The translations under genes were made by a program, and so were the position numbers. The notes beneath the pieces are model-generated. The model had not been told where the DNA came from. It made no database searches and saw only the letters and a program-made list of their open reading frames with translations. This document shows positions 41,901 to 52,100 of a DNA stretch of 64,000 nucleotides, in pieces. Position 1 is the first letter of the stretch. Every line of letters starts with the position of its first letter. The stretch is from Streptococcaceae bacterium ESL0729 (lineage in GTDB: Bacteria > Bacillota > Bacilli > Lactobacillales > Streptococcaceae). The DNA lies in the NCBI GenBank assembly GCA_029391995.1, contig CP113924.1, positions 363,501-427,500 of the forward strand, given 5' to 3'.

Positions 41901-43271
41901 ATGGGACAGGCAATATTTGATAAACTATGGGACAGACATGTGATTACAGGAGAGATTGGTCAACCTCAGCTTATGTATGTGGACCAGCATTTCATCCATG
42001 AGGTTACAAGTCCTCAGGCCTTTTCAGGAATGAGGGAAAATGGACGCAGGCTAAGAAGGCCAGAGTTGACCTTTGGAACAACCGACCATAATGTACCAAC
42101 AGTTGATATTTTTAACATTCAGGATTTGATTTCAAAAAATCAGATTGAGACTTTTGCTGAGAATGTTGAAGATTTTAAGGTCGATGCGGCTGTCCATGGT
42201 AGTAAGCTTCAGGGAATTGTCCACATGGTGGGACCTGAAACAGGCCGCAGCCAGCCAGGAAAGATAGTGGTTTGCGGGGATTCACATACGGCCACTCATG
42301 GGGCCTTTGGAGCTATTGCCTTTGGTATTGGTACCAGTGAGGTTGAGCATGTCTTTGCCACTCAAACCATCTGGCAGGTGAAACCTAAGAAGATGAAGAT
42401 TGAGTTTACCGGAAAGGCTCCTAAAGGGATTTATGCCAAGGACTATATCCTAGCTCTTATTGCTCGTTACGGGGTTGATGCTGGTGTTGGTTATGCTGTT
42501 GAATTTGCAGGAGAAGCCATTTCAGACCTTGAAATGGAGGAGCGGATGACCATTTGTAATATGGCCATTGAGTTTGGAGCAAAGATTGGGCTCATGAATC
42601 CTGATGCTAAGACCTATGCTTATGTAGCTGGTAGAGAAAAGGCACCTAAAGATATGGAGGCAGCCATTGCTGATTGGGAAACTCTAGTTAGTGATCAAGA
42701 TGCAAGCTATGACAAGGTGATTACCATTGAGGTTGATAAGCTTGCTCCTATGGTGACTTGGGGTACAAATCCTGAGATGGCTGTTGAATATACAGAGTCC
42801 CTACCTGAGGTTCTTGACTTTAATGATGAGCGTGCTTATTCATATATGGACCTAAATCCTGGACAGATGGTAAGTGACATTGACCTTGGTTATGTATTTA
42901 TTGGCTCATGTACCAATGCCCGCTTGTCAGATTTGATCCTTGCCGCAAACATTGTCAAGGGTAAGAAGGTGGCTGATAAGCTGACAGCCATTGTGGTACC
43001 AGGAAGTCGTCCTGTTAAGAAGGCTGCAGAAGAGATGGGACTTGATAAGATTTTTATGGATGCAGGCTTTGAGTGGAGGGAACCAGGTTGTTCCATGTGT
43101 CTTGGAATGAATCCTGACCATGTTCCCCAGGGAGTACACTGTGCAAGTACCAGTAACCGGAACTTTGAAGGCCGTCAGGGCCACGGGGCAAGGACTCACC
43201 TTTGTAGTCCAGCCATGGCAGCTCTAGCTGCCCTTAACGGAAAATTTGTTGATGCAAGGGAGGCAATCTAA
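41901..43271 (+). CDS. leuC: 3-isopropylmalate dehydratase large subunit
   Basis: 456 residues of the aconitase family. The iron-sulfur cysteines are in GSCTNAR near residue 335 and in CSMCLGMN near 396-400. [15 protein letters not shown] lies near 122. It isomerises 2- to 3-isopropylmalate together with LeuD. Its stop overlaps the leuD start (TAATG). Confidence 0.96.
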   Translation: MGQAIFDKLWDRHVITGEIGQPQLMYVDQHFIHEVTSPQAFSGMRENGRRLRRPELTFGTTDHNVPTVDIFNIQDLISKNQIETFAENVEDFKVDAAVHGSKLQGIVHMVGPETGRSQPGKIVVCGDSHTATHGAFGAIAFGIGTSEVEHVFATQTIWQVKPKKMKIEFTGKAPKGIYAKDYILALIARYGVDAGVGYAVEFAGEAISDLEMEERMTICNMAIEFGAKIGLMNPDAKTYAYVAGREKAPKDMEAAIADWETLVSDQDASYDKVITIEVDKLAPMVTWGTNPEMAVEYTESLPEVLDFNDERAYSYMDLNPGQMVSDIDLGYVFIGSCTNARLSDLILAANIVKGKKVADKLTAIVVPGSRPVKKAAEEMGLDKIFMDAGFEWREPGCSMCLGMNPDHVPQGVHCASTSNRNFEGRQGHGARTHLCSPAMAALAALNGKFVDAREAI

Positions 43272-43873
43272 TGGATAAGTTTACAGTCTACACGGGAAAA
43301 ACAGTTCCTTTGATGAATGATAATATTGATACTGACCAGATTATTCCCAAGCAGTTTTTGAAGGCTACAGATAAGATTGGTTTTGGTAAAAATATGTTCT
43401 TTGAATGGCGATATCTCGAGGGAGGTAAGAAGGAAAATCCAGATTTCATCCTGAATCATCCCAACTACAAGGAAGCAAGCATTCTAATCACAGGAGACAA
43501 CTTTGGCTCAGGGTCAAGCCGTGAACATGCGGCCTGGGCCATTATGGACTACGGATTTAAGGTGATTGTAGCGGGGTCTTATTCGGATATTTTTTATAAT
43601 AATGCCCTTAAAAACGGAATCTTGCCCATTGTCTTAGACCTTGAAAGCCGCAAGGAATTGGCTGAGATTGCAAGTTCAACAGAGCTTGTAGTAGACTTGC
43701 CCCAGCAAAAAATCATTCTAGGAGATAAGGAATTTAACTTTGAGATTGACTCTGAGTGGAAGAGGAAGCTTGTTAATGGCCTAGATGATATTGGCCTAAC
43801 CCTTGAATACGAAGACCTAATTAGTCAGTATGAAAGAAATAGGCCAAGTTACTGGGTTGAAGCAGGTATTTAG
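43271..43873 (+). CDS. leuD: 3-isopropylmalate dehydratase small subunit
   Basis: 200 residues, the swivel domain of the dehydratase. [16 protein letters not shown] is near residue 16, and [13 protein letters not shown] near 75 is the substrate-binding loop. It ends the leu operon here: a terminator follows and no ilv genes are attached. Confidence 0.96.
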   Translation: MDKFTVYTGKTVPLMNDNIDTDQIIPKQFLKATDKIGFGKNMFFEWRYLEGGKKENPDFILNHPNYKEASILITGDNFGSGSSREHAAWAIMDYGFKVIVAGSYSDIFYNNALKNGILPIVLDLESRKELAEIASSTELVVDLPQQKIILGDKEFNFEIDSEWKRKLVNGLDDIGLTLEYEDLISQYERNRPSYWVEAGI

Positions 43874-43892
43874 TCACTTATTTTATGGAAGT

Positions 43893-43920
43893 AAAAGATC
43901 AGCTGGGCTGGTCTTTTTTT
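43893..43920 (+). terminator. Terminator after leuD
   Basis: AAAAGATCAGC (43893-43903) pairs with GCTGGTCTTTT (43907-43917) around a 3-nt loop. Confidence 0.85.
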
Positions 43921-43928
43921 ACTTGATA

Positions 43929-43946
43929 TTGTTAAACGTATGACAA
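43929..43946 (+). promoter_or_regulatory. Putative ScrR operator, upstream copy
   Basis: TTGTTAAACGTATGACAA is an imperfect 18-bp palindrome with the central CG of LacI-family operators. It resembles the sites at 44018 and 48606. Confidence 0.5.
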
Positions 43947-44017
43947 TATTTTTCACAATTATAACATTACAAGTACATTACATATTGCTAGCTTTATTTT
44001 TAAAGGATTTTATTTTA

Positions 44018-44053
44018 GTAAACGTTTGACATTTTTATAAAATATTGTATTAT
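44018..44053 (+). promoter_or_regulatory. scrA promoter with overlapping ScrR operator
   Basis: TTGACA (44026-44031) and TATTAT (44048-44053) are 16 bp apart. GTAAACGTTTGAC (44018-44030) overlaps the -35, so a LacI-type repressor bound there would block RNA polymerase. Confidence 0.65.
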
Positions 44054-44066
44054 ACTAGTAGAGATG

Positions 44067-44081
44067 TGGAAATCGTTTTCA
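44067..44081 (+). promoter_or_regulatory. cre-like site downstream of the scrA promoter
   Basis: TGGAAATCGTTTTCA contains a 14-mer that matches 13 of 14 positions of TGNAANCGNTNNCA. Its place between the -10 and the gene suits CcpA repression. Confidence 0.6.
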
Positions 44082-44102
44082 TAATAAAAAAAGGAGATAT
44101 GT

Positions 44103-46067
44103 ATGGATTACAAAAAAGTTGCGGAAGAGATAAATCTTGCCCTCGGTGAGAATAATATTCAGGCCCTGGCCCACTGTGCAACCAGGCTTAGGATAGTCCT
44201 TAAGGACCCGTCAAAGGTAGACCAGGAGGCCCTTGACAATAATGATGATATTAAGGGAACTTTCAAGGCCAATGGCCAGTTTCAGATAATTATTGGCCCT
44301 GGGGATGTTAACAATGTTTATGATGAGCTCTTAAAGGTTGCAAATATCAGTGCAGCTACCAAGGAAGAACTTAAGGAGCTTTCAGAAGGTGGCAAGAAAA
44401 ACCCACTGATGGATTTGGTTAAGGTGCTTTCAGACATCTTTGTTCCTATGCTTCCAGCCCTAGTTGCTGGTGGTCTTCTCATGGCCCTTAATAATGTTTT
44501 GACGGCTGAAGATCTGTTTGGTCCCCAGTCAATTATTGAAAGATTTCCAGTCCTTGCAGACTTTGCAAGCATTGTAAATCTTTTGGCGACAGCACCATTT
44601 GCCTTCCTACCAATTTTAGTTGGTTTCTCAGCGACCAAACGTTTTGGTGGTAATGCCTATCTAGGTGCTGCCATGGGTATGGCCATGGTAATGCCAAGTT
44701 TGGTTAATGGTTACGGGGTGGCAGAAGCTATCAGTAGTGGAACCATGCCCTACTGGGATGTCTTTGGTTTACAGGTAGCTCAAGCAGGTTACCAGGGTTC
44801 AGTTCTACCGATTGTTGCTGTAGCTTGGATTTTAGCCAAGCTTGAAAAATTCTTCCACAAGAAAATTCCAGCAGCCTTTGACTTCACCTTCACTCCCATG
44901 CTTGCCATTATTATTACAGGATTCTTAACCTTCATTCTTGTAGGGCCTGTCATGAGGACTGTATCTGATGCCCTAACTAATGGTCTTATCTGGCTTTATA
45001 CAACAACTGGAGCCCTTGGATTATCAGTTTTTGGCTTCTTCTATTCACCAATTGTAATTACAGGCCTTCACCAAACATTTCCAGCCATTGAAACCACACT
45101 TTTAGCTGACATTGCTAAAACTGGTGGAAGCTTCATCTTCCCAGTTGCTTCTATGGCAAATATGGCTCAAGGAGCAGCAGCTCTAGCCATTGCAGTTATT
45201 AGTAAAAATAAAAAGCAAAAGAGTCTTGCTGGTTCAGCCAGTCTGTCAGCCCTTTTAGGGATTACAGAACCTGCCATCTTTGGGGTTAACCTAAAGCTTA
45301 AATTCCCCTTCATCTGTGCCATGATTGCAGCAGCAATTGGAAGCCTGATGCTTGGCTTCTTCAAGGTTTTAGCTGTAGCCCTAGGTGCCGCAAGTGTTAT
45401 CGGCTTCATCTCCATTGCCCCTAAATCAATTCCTGAGTTTATCCTGTCAGGATTAGTGACAATAGTTGTAGCCTTTGTCCTTACATATATTTACGGGAAG
45501 AAAACCATGGACTTATCAGTGGCCGATACTGACGAAAAAGTTTCAGAAGCAGAAGCTAGTGTAGCCATCAATGAAGACCCACAAGTAGAAGCAGATGGCG
45601 TAAGTGATGAGCTTATCGCAGCACCAGTGAGTGGCTCTGTTATTCCCTTAAAAGATGTTAAAGATCCAGTCTTTGCCTCTGAAATGATGGGTAAAGGAGC
45701 AGCCATTAAACCCGAGGCTCATGAAGTTTACGCACCGGTTAGTGGTGAGTTGACCATCGTTTATGACTCAAAACATGCCTACGGCATAAAATCTGATGGA
45801 GGATCTGAAATCCTAATTCACATCGGTATCGACACCGTTAAGATGGACGGTCTGGGCTTTTCGACCAATAAAAAAGTTGGTGAGCATGTGGTTAAGGGAG
45901 AGCTTCTTGGAAGCTTTGATAGCCAAGTAATCAAAGAGGCCGGTTATGACGATACGGTAATGATGATTGTTACCAATACAGGGTCATATGCAGGAGTTGA
46001 AACTCTAGCTAGTGGTAATATTGCTGCTGGAGAAAAACTTCTAAGCCTGGAAAAAACTTATCAGTAA
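44103..46067 (+). CDS. scrA: PTS sucrose transporter subunit IIBCA
   Basis: 654 residues in IIB-IIC-IIA order. The IIB phospho-Cys is in LAHCATRLR near residue 25, the IIC membrane domain spans about 100-465, and the IIA phospho-His is in ILIHIGIDTV near 572. The sucrose specificity is inferred from the neighbours ScrB, ScrR and ScrK. The product is sucrose-6-phosphate. It is divergent in organisation from scrBR: scrA and scrBR run toward each other. Confidence 0.92.
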   Translation: MDYKKVAEEINLALGENNIQALAHCATRLRIVLKDPSKVDQEALDNNDDIKGTFKANGQFQIIIGPGDVNNVYDELLKVANISAATKEELKELSEGGKKNPLMDLVKVLSDIFVPMLPALVAGGLLMALNNVLTAEDLFGPQSIIERFPVLADFASIVNLLATAPFAFLPILVGFSATKRFGGNAYLGAAMGMAMVMPSLVNGYGVAEAISSGTMPYWDVFGLQVAQAGYQGSVLPIVAVAWILAKLEKFFHKKIPAAFDFTFTPMLAIIITGFLTFILVGPVMRTVSDALTNGLIWLYTTTGALGLSVFGFFYSPIVITGLHQTFPAIETTLLADIAKTGGSFIFPVASMANMAQGAAALAIAVISKNKKQKSLAGSASLSALLGITEPAIFGVNLKLKFPFICAMIAAAIGSLMLGFFKVLAVALGAASVIGFISIAPKSIPEFILSGLVTIVVAFVLTYIYGKKTMDLSVADTDEKVSEAEASVAINEDPQVEADGVSDELIAAPVSGSVIPLKDVKDPVFASEMMGKGAAIKPEAHEVYAPVSGELTIVYDSKHAYGIKSDGGSEILIHIGIDTVKMDGLGFSTNKKVGEHVVKGELLGSFDSQVIKEAGYDDTVMMIVTNTGSYAGVETLASGNIAAGEKLLSLEKTYQ

Positions 46068-46097
46068 ATTTAGCTAAATTTAGTTAATAAGACAAAT

Positions 46098-46132
46098 TAA
46101 AAAACCAGCTAGAAAGCCTAGCTGGTTTTTTT
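46098..46132. terminator. Bidirectional terminator between scrA and scrR
   Basis: AACCAGCTAG and CTAGCTGGTT form a strong stem flanked by A- and T-runs. It ends both convergent transcripts. Confidence 0.9.
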
Positions 46133-47069
46133 AACTATTTTGCTGGAATTTAATGGGTAGTACAATTTCTAGGTCAAATTCCTTTTTGTTTATCTTGTTT
46201 AAAAGAGCTGTGATTAGAGCATCAGCAAGCTCTGATATGGGTTGGACAATGGTTGATAGCTTGGGATAAAGAGCCTGGATTAACTTGGTACCATCATAGC
46301 CTATGATATTAACATCTGTAAATTCCATGGCAAGGATGGCCGTTATATCATCAGTACAGAAGATTCCCTCAAAGTCATTGTCTTCAATGAAATTTTTGAT
46401 CCGACTTTTTTTAATGTCAAGGATGACCTCTGGATCAAGCTCAAGGTGCTTGACAGGAATTCCCCTTTGATTGGCAAGCTGGATAAAGGCCTGTGACCTA
46501 AGGTCAGTCGGGCTTCCGCTGCTGCTTGCTCCTGATATAAGTCCTAGACTTTTAGCCCCACGCTCAATCAGGCTTTGAGCTGCCAATTGGCCTCCAGCCT
46601 GGTTGTTACTGGATACTGTAGCAATCTTTGGACTAAGCAGGCGGTCAAAACTTACGATAGGAAGGTCAATCCGCTCATATTCTTCAATACCCAGATTATG
46701 GCTACTTGAAATAATCCCATCTACCTGGTTGGCAGCAAGCATCTGTAGGTAAGTTTTTTCCTTAGCTGGATTACTCTGGCTATTGCAGATAATTACCTTG
46801 TAGCCAAGATTAAAGAGCTTTATTTCAAGCTCTTCAATGAGTTCGGCATAGAAGGGGTTTCTAATTGATGGGATAATTAGGCCGATAAGCATGGTCTTTT
46901 TACCTTGAAGGCTGCGGGCCAGATTATTGGGCTGATAATTTAGCTCCTCCATGGCCTTATGAACCTTATCAATTGTTTTTTGGCTGAGAGACCCATACTT
47001 ATTAATCACCCGGCTGACTGTAGTGGGACTTACGCCAGCAAGTTTTGCGACATCAGTAAGTTTGGCCAT
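46131..47069 (-). CDS. scrR: LacI family sucrose operon repressor
   Basis: 312 residues. The N-terminal helix-turn-helix KLTDVAKLAGVSPTTVSRVI is at residues 3-22, followed by the hinge and periplasmic-binding-like effector domain. The start overlaps the scrB stop by 1 bp, so it is translated from the scrB message. It probably binds the CG-centred palindromes before scrA and scrB. Confidence 0.92.
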   Translation of the reverse strand: MAKLTDVAKLAGVSPTTVSRVINKYGSLSQKTIDKVHKAMEELNYQPNNLARSLQGKKTMLIGLIIPSIRNPFYAELIEELEIKLFNLGYKVIICNSQSNPAKEKTYLQMLAANQVDGIISSSHNLGIEEYERIDLPIVSFDRLLSPKIATVSSNNQAGGQLAAQSLIERGAKSLGLISGASSSGSPTDLRSQAFIQLANQRGIPVKHLELDPEVILDIKKSRIKNFIEDNDFEGIFCTDDITAILAMEFTDVNIIGYDGTKLIQALYPKLSTIVQPISELADALITALLNKINKKEFDLEIVLPIKFQQNS

Positions 47070-48493
47070 TACATCTCATACAAGGCTACCTGAGTAGCTC
47101 CTTTCGCCTGGAATTTTGTTTGCCCCTCTTCTGGGAAAACGCGACTTGAAAGGACATATTCTCCGTCATTGATAAAGATTTCAATAATACTTGCATCAAC
47201 GAAGGCATTGACCTTAACTTGGTCGCTTGAAATATTATTTATTGATCTAGTAACTCCGAAGTCTTGGGCAAAAACTTCTCCAAGCTTGCTACGATCAAGT
47301 TTAATTTCGCCATTTGCTATGGTAAGTTTTAAAGCTTCCTGGTTGTCATCACTAGCATAGAAGGAAATTTCAGCCCCTTCTTTCATGTCAACTGTAAATT
47401 CAGCCTCATAGGTATTTTTGTCAAATACATGCTCGCTTGCTTGAATCTCTTTTTTGCGAAGTTCTTTGATTTCCTCAACTGGATATTGGTATAAGTTTCC
47501 GTCCTTAAGGCTAAGTTCTTTAACCAGACTAAGTGAACCTTGGTAGCCAAGATCATTTGTTGGATAATCAATCTCAGGCAGTCCCAGCCAAGAAACTGAT
47601 AAAACTCGTCCATCAGGTGCATTGAAGGCTTGAGTAGCATAGACATCAAAACCATAATCAAGGTTTTTAATGGCCCCTGGATTTGTAAGTTTAGCCTTTT
47701 TAGCATCAAAAGATTCAGCTAGGACATAACTTTGTGGATAGATATTGTCTGAGTCAGTTTCAGCCATTCCTTGAGGGCAGAAGAGGAGAACAGGATGCCC
47801 ATCAACAAAGACAAGATTTGGACATTCAACCATGTAACCAAGATCAAGGTCACTAAAATGGAGTTCGTCGATTTTCTTCCAGTCTTCAAGATTGTTATCA
47901 ACAGCCTCATAAAGGACAACCCGTCCCTTAAGGTCTAAATTTTGGGCCCCGATTACTGCATAAAATTGCCCCTTGTCCTTAAAAATCATCGGGTCACGGA
48001 AGTGGGCTGTATAACCTGCCTCATCAGAGATTACAGGTCGCTTGCTTTTGACAATCTCACCCTTCTTATTCATAAGGGCAGTCATCTGGTAGGCACTGCG
48101 GTTCCAGTCCTTGTCGCGGTAATTACCAGTGTAGAAAAGGAATAGGTCGTCCCCTACAGGATAAGCACTACCTGAGTAAACTCCGTGGCTATCAAATTCA
48201 GCTCCTGGTAAAAGCTTGATGTCATCAATTTCCCAATTTACTAGATCAGAGGATGTGGCATGTGACCATGATTTTAGGCCATGCACAGCTCCAAAGGGGA
48301 AGTGTTGGAAGAAGAGATGCCATTTTCCATCGAAGTAAGAAAAGCCATTGGGATCATTTAAGAGGCCACTTTGAGGTTCCAAGTGGAAGTGGTTTTTCCA
48401 AATTGAAGTTTCTTTTTTGTGGATTAAGTCCTTGATGTAATCTTTATCCCAGTCATTATAGTTTTTGTATCTTAATTCAGTTGTCCATTTCAT
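47069..48493 (-). CDS. scrB: Sucrose-6-phosphate hydrolase (GH32)
   Basis: 474 residues. The GH32 nucleophile motif is GLLNDPNGF near residue 44, FRDPMIF near 166 and ECPNLV near 219 hold the other catalytic residues, and a beta-sandwich domain ends the protein. It splits sucrose-6-phosphate into glucose-6-phosphate and fructose. AAGGAGG lies before the ATG. It is co-transcribed with scrR. Confidence 0.95.
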   Translation of the reverse strand: MKWTTELRYKNYNDWDKDYIKDLIHKKETSIWKNHFHLEPQSGLLNDPNGFSYFDGKWHLFFQHFPFGAVHGLKSWSHATSSDLVNWEIDDIKLLPGAEFDSHGVYSGSAYPVGDDLFLFYTGNYRDKDWNRSAYQMTALMNKKGEIVKSKRPVISDEAGYTAHFRDPMIFKDKGQFYAVIGAQNLDLKGRVVLYEAVDNNLEDWKKIDELHFSDLDLGYMVECPNLVFVDGHPVLLFCPQGMAETDSDNIYPQSYVLAESFDAKKAKLTNPGAIKNLDYGFDVYATQAFNAPDGRVLSVSWLGLPEIDYPTNDLGYQGSLSLVKELSLKDGNLYQYPVEEIKELRKKEIQASEHVFDKNTYEAEFTVDMKEGAEISFYASDDNQEALKLTIANGEIKLDRSKLGEVFAQDFGVTRSINNISSDQVKVNAFVDASIIEIFINDGEYVLSSRVFPEEGQTKFQAKGATQVALYEM

Positions 48494-48524
48494 TTGTGTT
48501 AAAAAACCTCCTTAGTTTGCCTTT

Positions 48525-48553
48525 ATGTTATGATAAAAATGTTAGATTGTCAA
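48525..48553 (-). promoter_or_regulatory. Promoter of scrBR
   Basis: On the minus strand TTGACA (48553-48548) and TAACAT (48530-48525) are 17 bp apart, about 30 bp before scrB. Confidence 0.7.
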
Positions 48554-48603
48554 ACCCTATATCCCTTATAAAATGGCCGTTTTTCATAAAAATATTACAA
48601 TTT

Positions 48604-48620
48604 ATGGTAAACGTTTAACA
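48604..48620 (-). promoter_or_regulatory. Putative ScrR operator before scrB
   Basis: TGTTAAACGTTTACCAT on the minus strand has the same CG-centred core AAACGTTT as the scrA operator. It also overlaps a second possible -35 (TTGTTA) that is followed by TAATAT at 18 bp. The 375-bp gap between scrB and scrK holds this operator, the scrB promoter, and the scrK promoter and leader; I see no gene there. Confidence 0.55.
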
Positions 48621-48680
48621 AATTAAAAAAAACTTTATCAGATTGTAATAAAAACACCCCTAAATTTTATAAAAATACAA

Positions 48681-48709
48681 TTGTCCCTGGCCTTTAATCG
48701 TGGTAGAAT
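48681..48709 (+). promoter_or_regulatory. Promoter of scrK
   Basis: TTGTCC (48681-48686) and TAGAAT (48704-48709) are 17 bp apart, with TGG before the -10. It leaves a leader of about 150 nt before the start codon. Confidence 0.65.
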
Positions 48710-48868
48710 AGAAAAGGTTCTTAGGAAGACATTGCCTTGTGCAAATTTGATTTCTTAAGGTCTTGGGTTGTTAGTTGAATTTAATAGTTTAGGGGTTAAA
48801 TTATTAGATTCCATTAATCATCTGAGGTAGAAAATATAAAAGTATAAAATAAGGAAGTGAAGTAAGTA

Positions 48869-49729
48869 ATGAGATTATTTGGTAGTGTAGAAGCTGGTGG
48901 AACAAAGTTTATTTGTGCAGTCGGAAATGAAGATTTAGAGATTTTAGAAACCTATCAGTTCCCAACAAGTGGCCCAGATGATGCCCTTGAAAAAGTTATC
49001 GAATTCTTTAAGGATAAAAATATTGAAGCCCTAGCTCTTGGAAGCTTTGGACCAATTGATATTGATCGTGATAGTGAAACTTATGGCTATGTTTTAAGTA
49101 CACCAAAAGCTGGTTGGTCTAAGGCTGACTTAGTATCACCAATTGAAAAGGCCTTAAATGTGCCGGTTTACTTCACTACAGATGTTAATTCAAGTGCTTA
49201 TGGTGAAATGCTTTTAAATGACTGCAAAAACCTAACTTACTTTACAGTAGGTACAGGTATCGGTGCAGGCTCACTTCAAAATGGAGAATTCATCGGAGGT
49301 GTTGGTCACCCTGAAATGGGTCACCAACTTATGAAACGTCACAAGGATGACCTTGATTTTGCTGGAAACTGTCCCTTCCACGGCGACTGCCTAGAAGGTG
49401 TAGCAGCTGGACCAAGCCTTGAAGCTCGTCTTGGAATTCGCGGTGAACACATTCCTGCAGACCACGATGTATGGGATATCCAAGCCTACTACATTGCTCA
49501 AGCCCTTGTAAATGCAACCGTTTGCCTACGTCCTGACAAGATTGTTGTCGGTGGTGGAGTTATGGCTCAAGATCACATGCTTGACCGCATTAAAGAGAAC
49601 TTTGTAAGCCTTTTAAATGGCTACCTGCCAGTACCATCTGTTGATGACTACATCTTTGCCCCAAGTGTTGAAAATAACGGTAGTGCAACCATTGGTAACT
49701 TTGCCCTAGCAAAAACTTTAGTTGACTAA
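48869..49729 (+). CDS. scrK: Fructokinase (ROK family)
   Basis: 286 residues. The phosphate loop GSVEAGGTKF is at residue 4 and GTGIGAG near 130. GHPEMGH is followed by the zinc-site cluster CPFHGDCLEG near 170-180. It phosphorylates the fructose released by ScrB. It has its own promoter and terminator, divergent from scrBR. Confidence 0.92.
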   Translation: MRLFGSVEAGGTKFICAVGNEDLEILETYQFPTSGPDDALEKVIEFFKDKNIEALALGSFGPIDIDRDSETYGYVLSTPKAGWSKADLVSPIEKALNVPVYFTTDVNSSAYGEMLLNDCKNLTYFTVGTGIGAGSLQNGEFIGGVGHPEMGHQLMKRHKDDLDFAGNCPFHGDCLEGVAAGPSLEARLGIRGEHIPADHDVWDIQAYYIAQALVNATVCLRPDKIVVGGGVMAQDHMLDRIKENFVSLLNGYLPVPSVDDYIFAPSVENNGSATIGNFALAKTLVD

Positions 49730-49731
49730 TT

Positions 49732-49758
49732 AAAGAGAGCTCCCAGAGCTCTTTTTTT
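49732..49758 (+). terminator. Terminator after scrK
   Basis: AAAGAGAGCTC and GAGCTCTTT form the stem around CCA, followed by a T-run. Confidence 0.85.
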
Positions 49759-49879
49759 ATTCCATCTACTTGATGACAAGCCCATTATAAGTTTTCAGCC
49801 AAGCTGGACTGATTACCTTAGTAATTCGGGCCAATTTATTGTAAAATATAAGAACAAACTACTAAGAGGAGGTATAAGC

Positions 49880-50413
49880 ATGCAGTGGGCTTTAAATGAA
49901 ATAAAGAAAAGGGAAATCATTAACTTTGATGAAATCCTTAATTTAGAGGCTGGTTTAAAAAGACGCTTTGAAGAGATAATTGGTCTAACGCCAGTCCATG
50001 TGGTAGGTTTTGTATCCTATGAAGATGGTCTTTATCTACTTAACTACAAGGCCACTTACACCCTAAGCTACCCATCAACAAGAAGCCTTAAGGAGGTTGA
50101 GCTTAAGTCAAGTATTGATGTGGCTGAGGCCTTTACAACAGAGGCCTACATTCAAGAGGCACGCGATTTGGTAAGTGACGACAACATTTTTATCCTTGAA
50201 AAGGACATTATAAACCTTGACGAGTCTGTGGCTGATAATATTATCCTAAGCATCCCAACTCGTGTTTTAACTCCAGATGAGCTTGAAGCTGATAGCATGC
50301 CAAGTGGTCAAGGTTGGCAGATTATGTCAGAGACTGACTTTGAAAATCTCGAGCCAGAAGTTCCAGATGAGAAGAAGTCACCCTTTGCAGGACTTGACGG
50401 TCTCTTTGACTAA
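49880..50413 (+). CDS. yceD: YceD family (DUF177) protein
   Basis: 177 residues. An N-terminal beta-rich part (VHVVGFVSYEDGLYLLNYKATYTL) and an acidic C-terminus are typical of DUF177. Family members take part in rRNA or ribosome biogenesis in plants and are linked to rpmF in many bacteria. Here it stands alone before gnd. AAGAGGAGG lies before its ATG. Confidence 0.82.
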   Translation: MQWALNEIKKREIINFDEILNLEAGLKRRFEEIIGLTPVHVVGFVSYEDGLYLLNYKATYTLSYPSTRSLKEVELKSSIDVAEAFTTEAYIQEARDLVSDDNIFILEKDIINLDESVADNIILSIPTRVLTPDELEADSMPSGQGWQIMSETDFENLEPEVPDEKKSPFAGLDGLFD

Positions 50414-50434
50414 GAGGGTAGACCTCTTGCTAAA

Positions 50435-50462
50435 TTGCTTTTTGACCCAAAAGTGCTATAAT
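50435..50462 (+). promoter_or_regulatory. Promoter of gnd
   Basis: TTGCTT (50435-50440) and TATAAT (50457-50462) are 16 bp apart, with TGC before the -10. Confidence 0.65.
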
Positions 50463-50505
50463 TTAAAGAATACTATAAAAAAATCTAATAACTAGGAGAA
50501 TGTAG

Positions 50506-51933
50506 ATGACACAAGCAAACTTTGGTGTAGTTGGTATGGCCGTTATGGGTCGTAACCTTGCCCTAAATATTGAATCACGTGGCTATAATGTTGCGATTTA
50601 TAACCGTAGTAGCGAAAAAACTGAGGATGTGGTGAAGAGCTACCCTGAAAAAAACTTTGTACCGAGCTATGACATTGAGTCATTTGTAAATTCAATTGAA
50701 AAACCACGTCGCATCATGCTTATGGTGCAGGCAGGTTTTGCGACTGATGCAACTATCCAAAGCCTTCTGCCATTCTTAGACAAGGGAGATATCCTAATTG
50801 ACGGTGGTAACACTTACTACAAGGATACAATCCGCCGTAATAATGAACTCGCTGATTCAGGTATCAACTTCATCGGTACAGGTGTATCTGGTGGGGAAAA
50901 AGGAGCCCTTGAAGGTCCTTCAATCATGCCAGGTGGACAACGTGAAGCTTATGATTTAATCGCTCCAGTCTTTGAAGAAATCTCAGCTAAGGCTCCTGAA
51001 GACGGAAAACCTTGTGTTACTTACATTGGCCCTGATGGAGCTGGTCACTATGTTAAGATGGTTCATAACGGAATCGAATACGGTGATATGCAGCTTATTG
51101 CTGAATCATATGATCTTATGAAACACCTACTAGATCTTGACGCTAGCCAAATGGCTGAAATCTTTACAGAGTGGAACAAGGGTGAGCTTGATTCATACCT
51201 AATTGAAATCACAGCTGACATTCTTACTCGTAAGGATGATGAAGGGGAGAAAGGTCCAGTTGTTGACTATATTCTTGATGCTGCAGGTAACAAGGGAACA
51301 GGTAAATGGACTAGCCAATCTGCTCTTGATTTAGGTGTTCCCCTACCACTAATCACAGAATCAGTATTTGCCCGTTACATCTCAGCTTATAAAGATGAGC
51401 GTGTTAAGGCAAGTGAAATCTTACCTAAGGCTGATGCTCCTAAGTTTTCTGGCGATGCGGCAGAGCTTGTTGAAAAAATTCGTCAAGCCCTTTACTTTTC
51501 AAAAATCATGAGCTACGCTCAAGGATTTGCTCAACTTAGATCAGCAAGTAAGGAATATGACTGGGATCTTCCATTTGGTGACATCGCAAGCATTTGGCGT
51601 GCTGGATGTATCATCCGTGCTCGTTTCCTACAAAAAATTACTGACGCATACGATCGTAAGGCTGACCTTGAAAACCTTCTTCTTGATGAATACTTCGTTG
51701 AAATCACTAAGAAATACCAACAGTCAGTTCGTGACGTTGTAGCCCTTGCTGTTCAAGCAGGAGTACCAGTACCAACCTTCTCAAGTGCTATCGCCTACTT
51801 TGATAGCTACAGAAGTGCAGTCCTTCCAGCCAACCTAATCCAGGCCCAGCGTGACTACTTCGGTGCCCACACCTACAAACGTACCGACCGCGAAGGAACC
51901 TTCCACTACGATTGGTATAGTGAAGATAAATAA
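50506..51933 (+). CDS. gnd: 6-phosphogluconate dehydrogenase (decarboxylating)
   Basis: 475 residues. The NADP fold begins [19 protein letters not shown] near residue 6. [19 protein letters not shown] near 127-145 holds the substrate site, and the catalytic [10 protein letters not shown] near 187 follows. It makes ribulose-5-phosphate in the oxidative pentose phosphate path. It has its own promoter and terminator. Confidence 0.96.
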   Translation: MTQANFGVVGMAVMGRNLALNIESRGYNVAIYNRSSEKTEDVVKSYPEKNFVPSYDIESFVNSIEKPRRIMLMVQAGFATDATIQSLLPFLDKGDILIDGGNTYYKDTIRRNNELADSGINFIGTGVSGGEKGALEGPSIMPGGQREAYDLIAPVFEEISAKAPEDGKPCVTYIGPDGAGHYVKMVHNGIEYGDMQLIAESYDLMKHLLDLDASQMAEIFTEWNKGELDSYLIEITADILTRKDDEGEKGPVVDYILDAAGNKGTGKWTSQSALDLGVPLPLITESVFARYISAYKDERVKASEILPKADAPKFSGDAAELVEKIRQALYFSKIMSYAQGFAQLRSASKEYDWDLPFGDIASIWRAGCIIRARFLQKITDAYDRKADLENLLLDEYFVEITKKYQQSVRDVVALAVQAGVPVPTFSSAIAYFDSYRSAVLPANLIQAQRDYFGAHTYKRTDREGTFHYDWYSEDK

Positions 51934-51942
51934 GGAAGCAAG

Positions 51943-51968
51943 AAAAACCTAGGAGACTAGGTTTTTTT
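51943..51968 (+). terminator. Terminator after gnd
   Basis: AAAAACCTAG (51943-51952) and CTAGGTTTTT form a 10-bp stem around GAGA. Confidence 0.9.
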
Positions 51969-52100
51969 GCTCCTAGTCAATAACAAAGGCTAAGATTTAC
52001 TGTTATAATTAAGGGAGAGATGTATATTTAGGATGGTATTATGAGATAGCGATACTTGAATGATACTTGATTTAATGTGATGAAGGAAGGGAGTTTGTGC

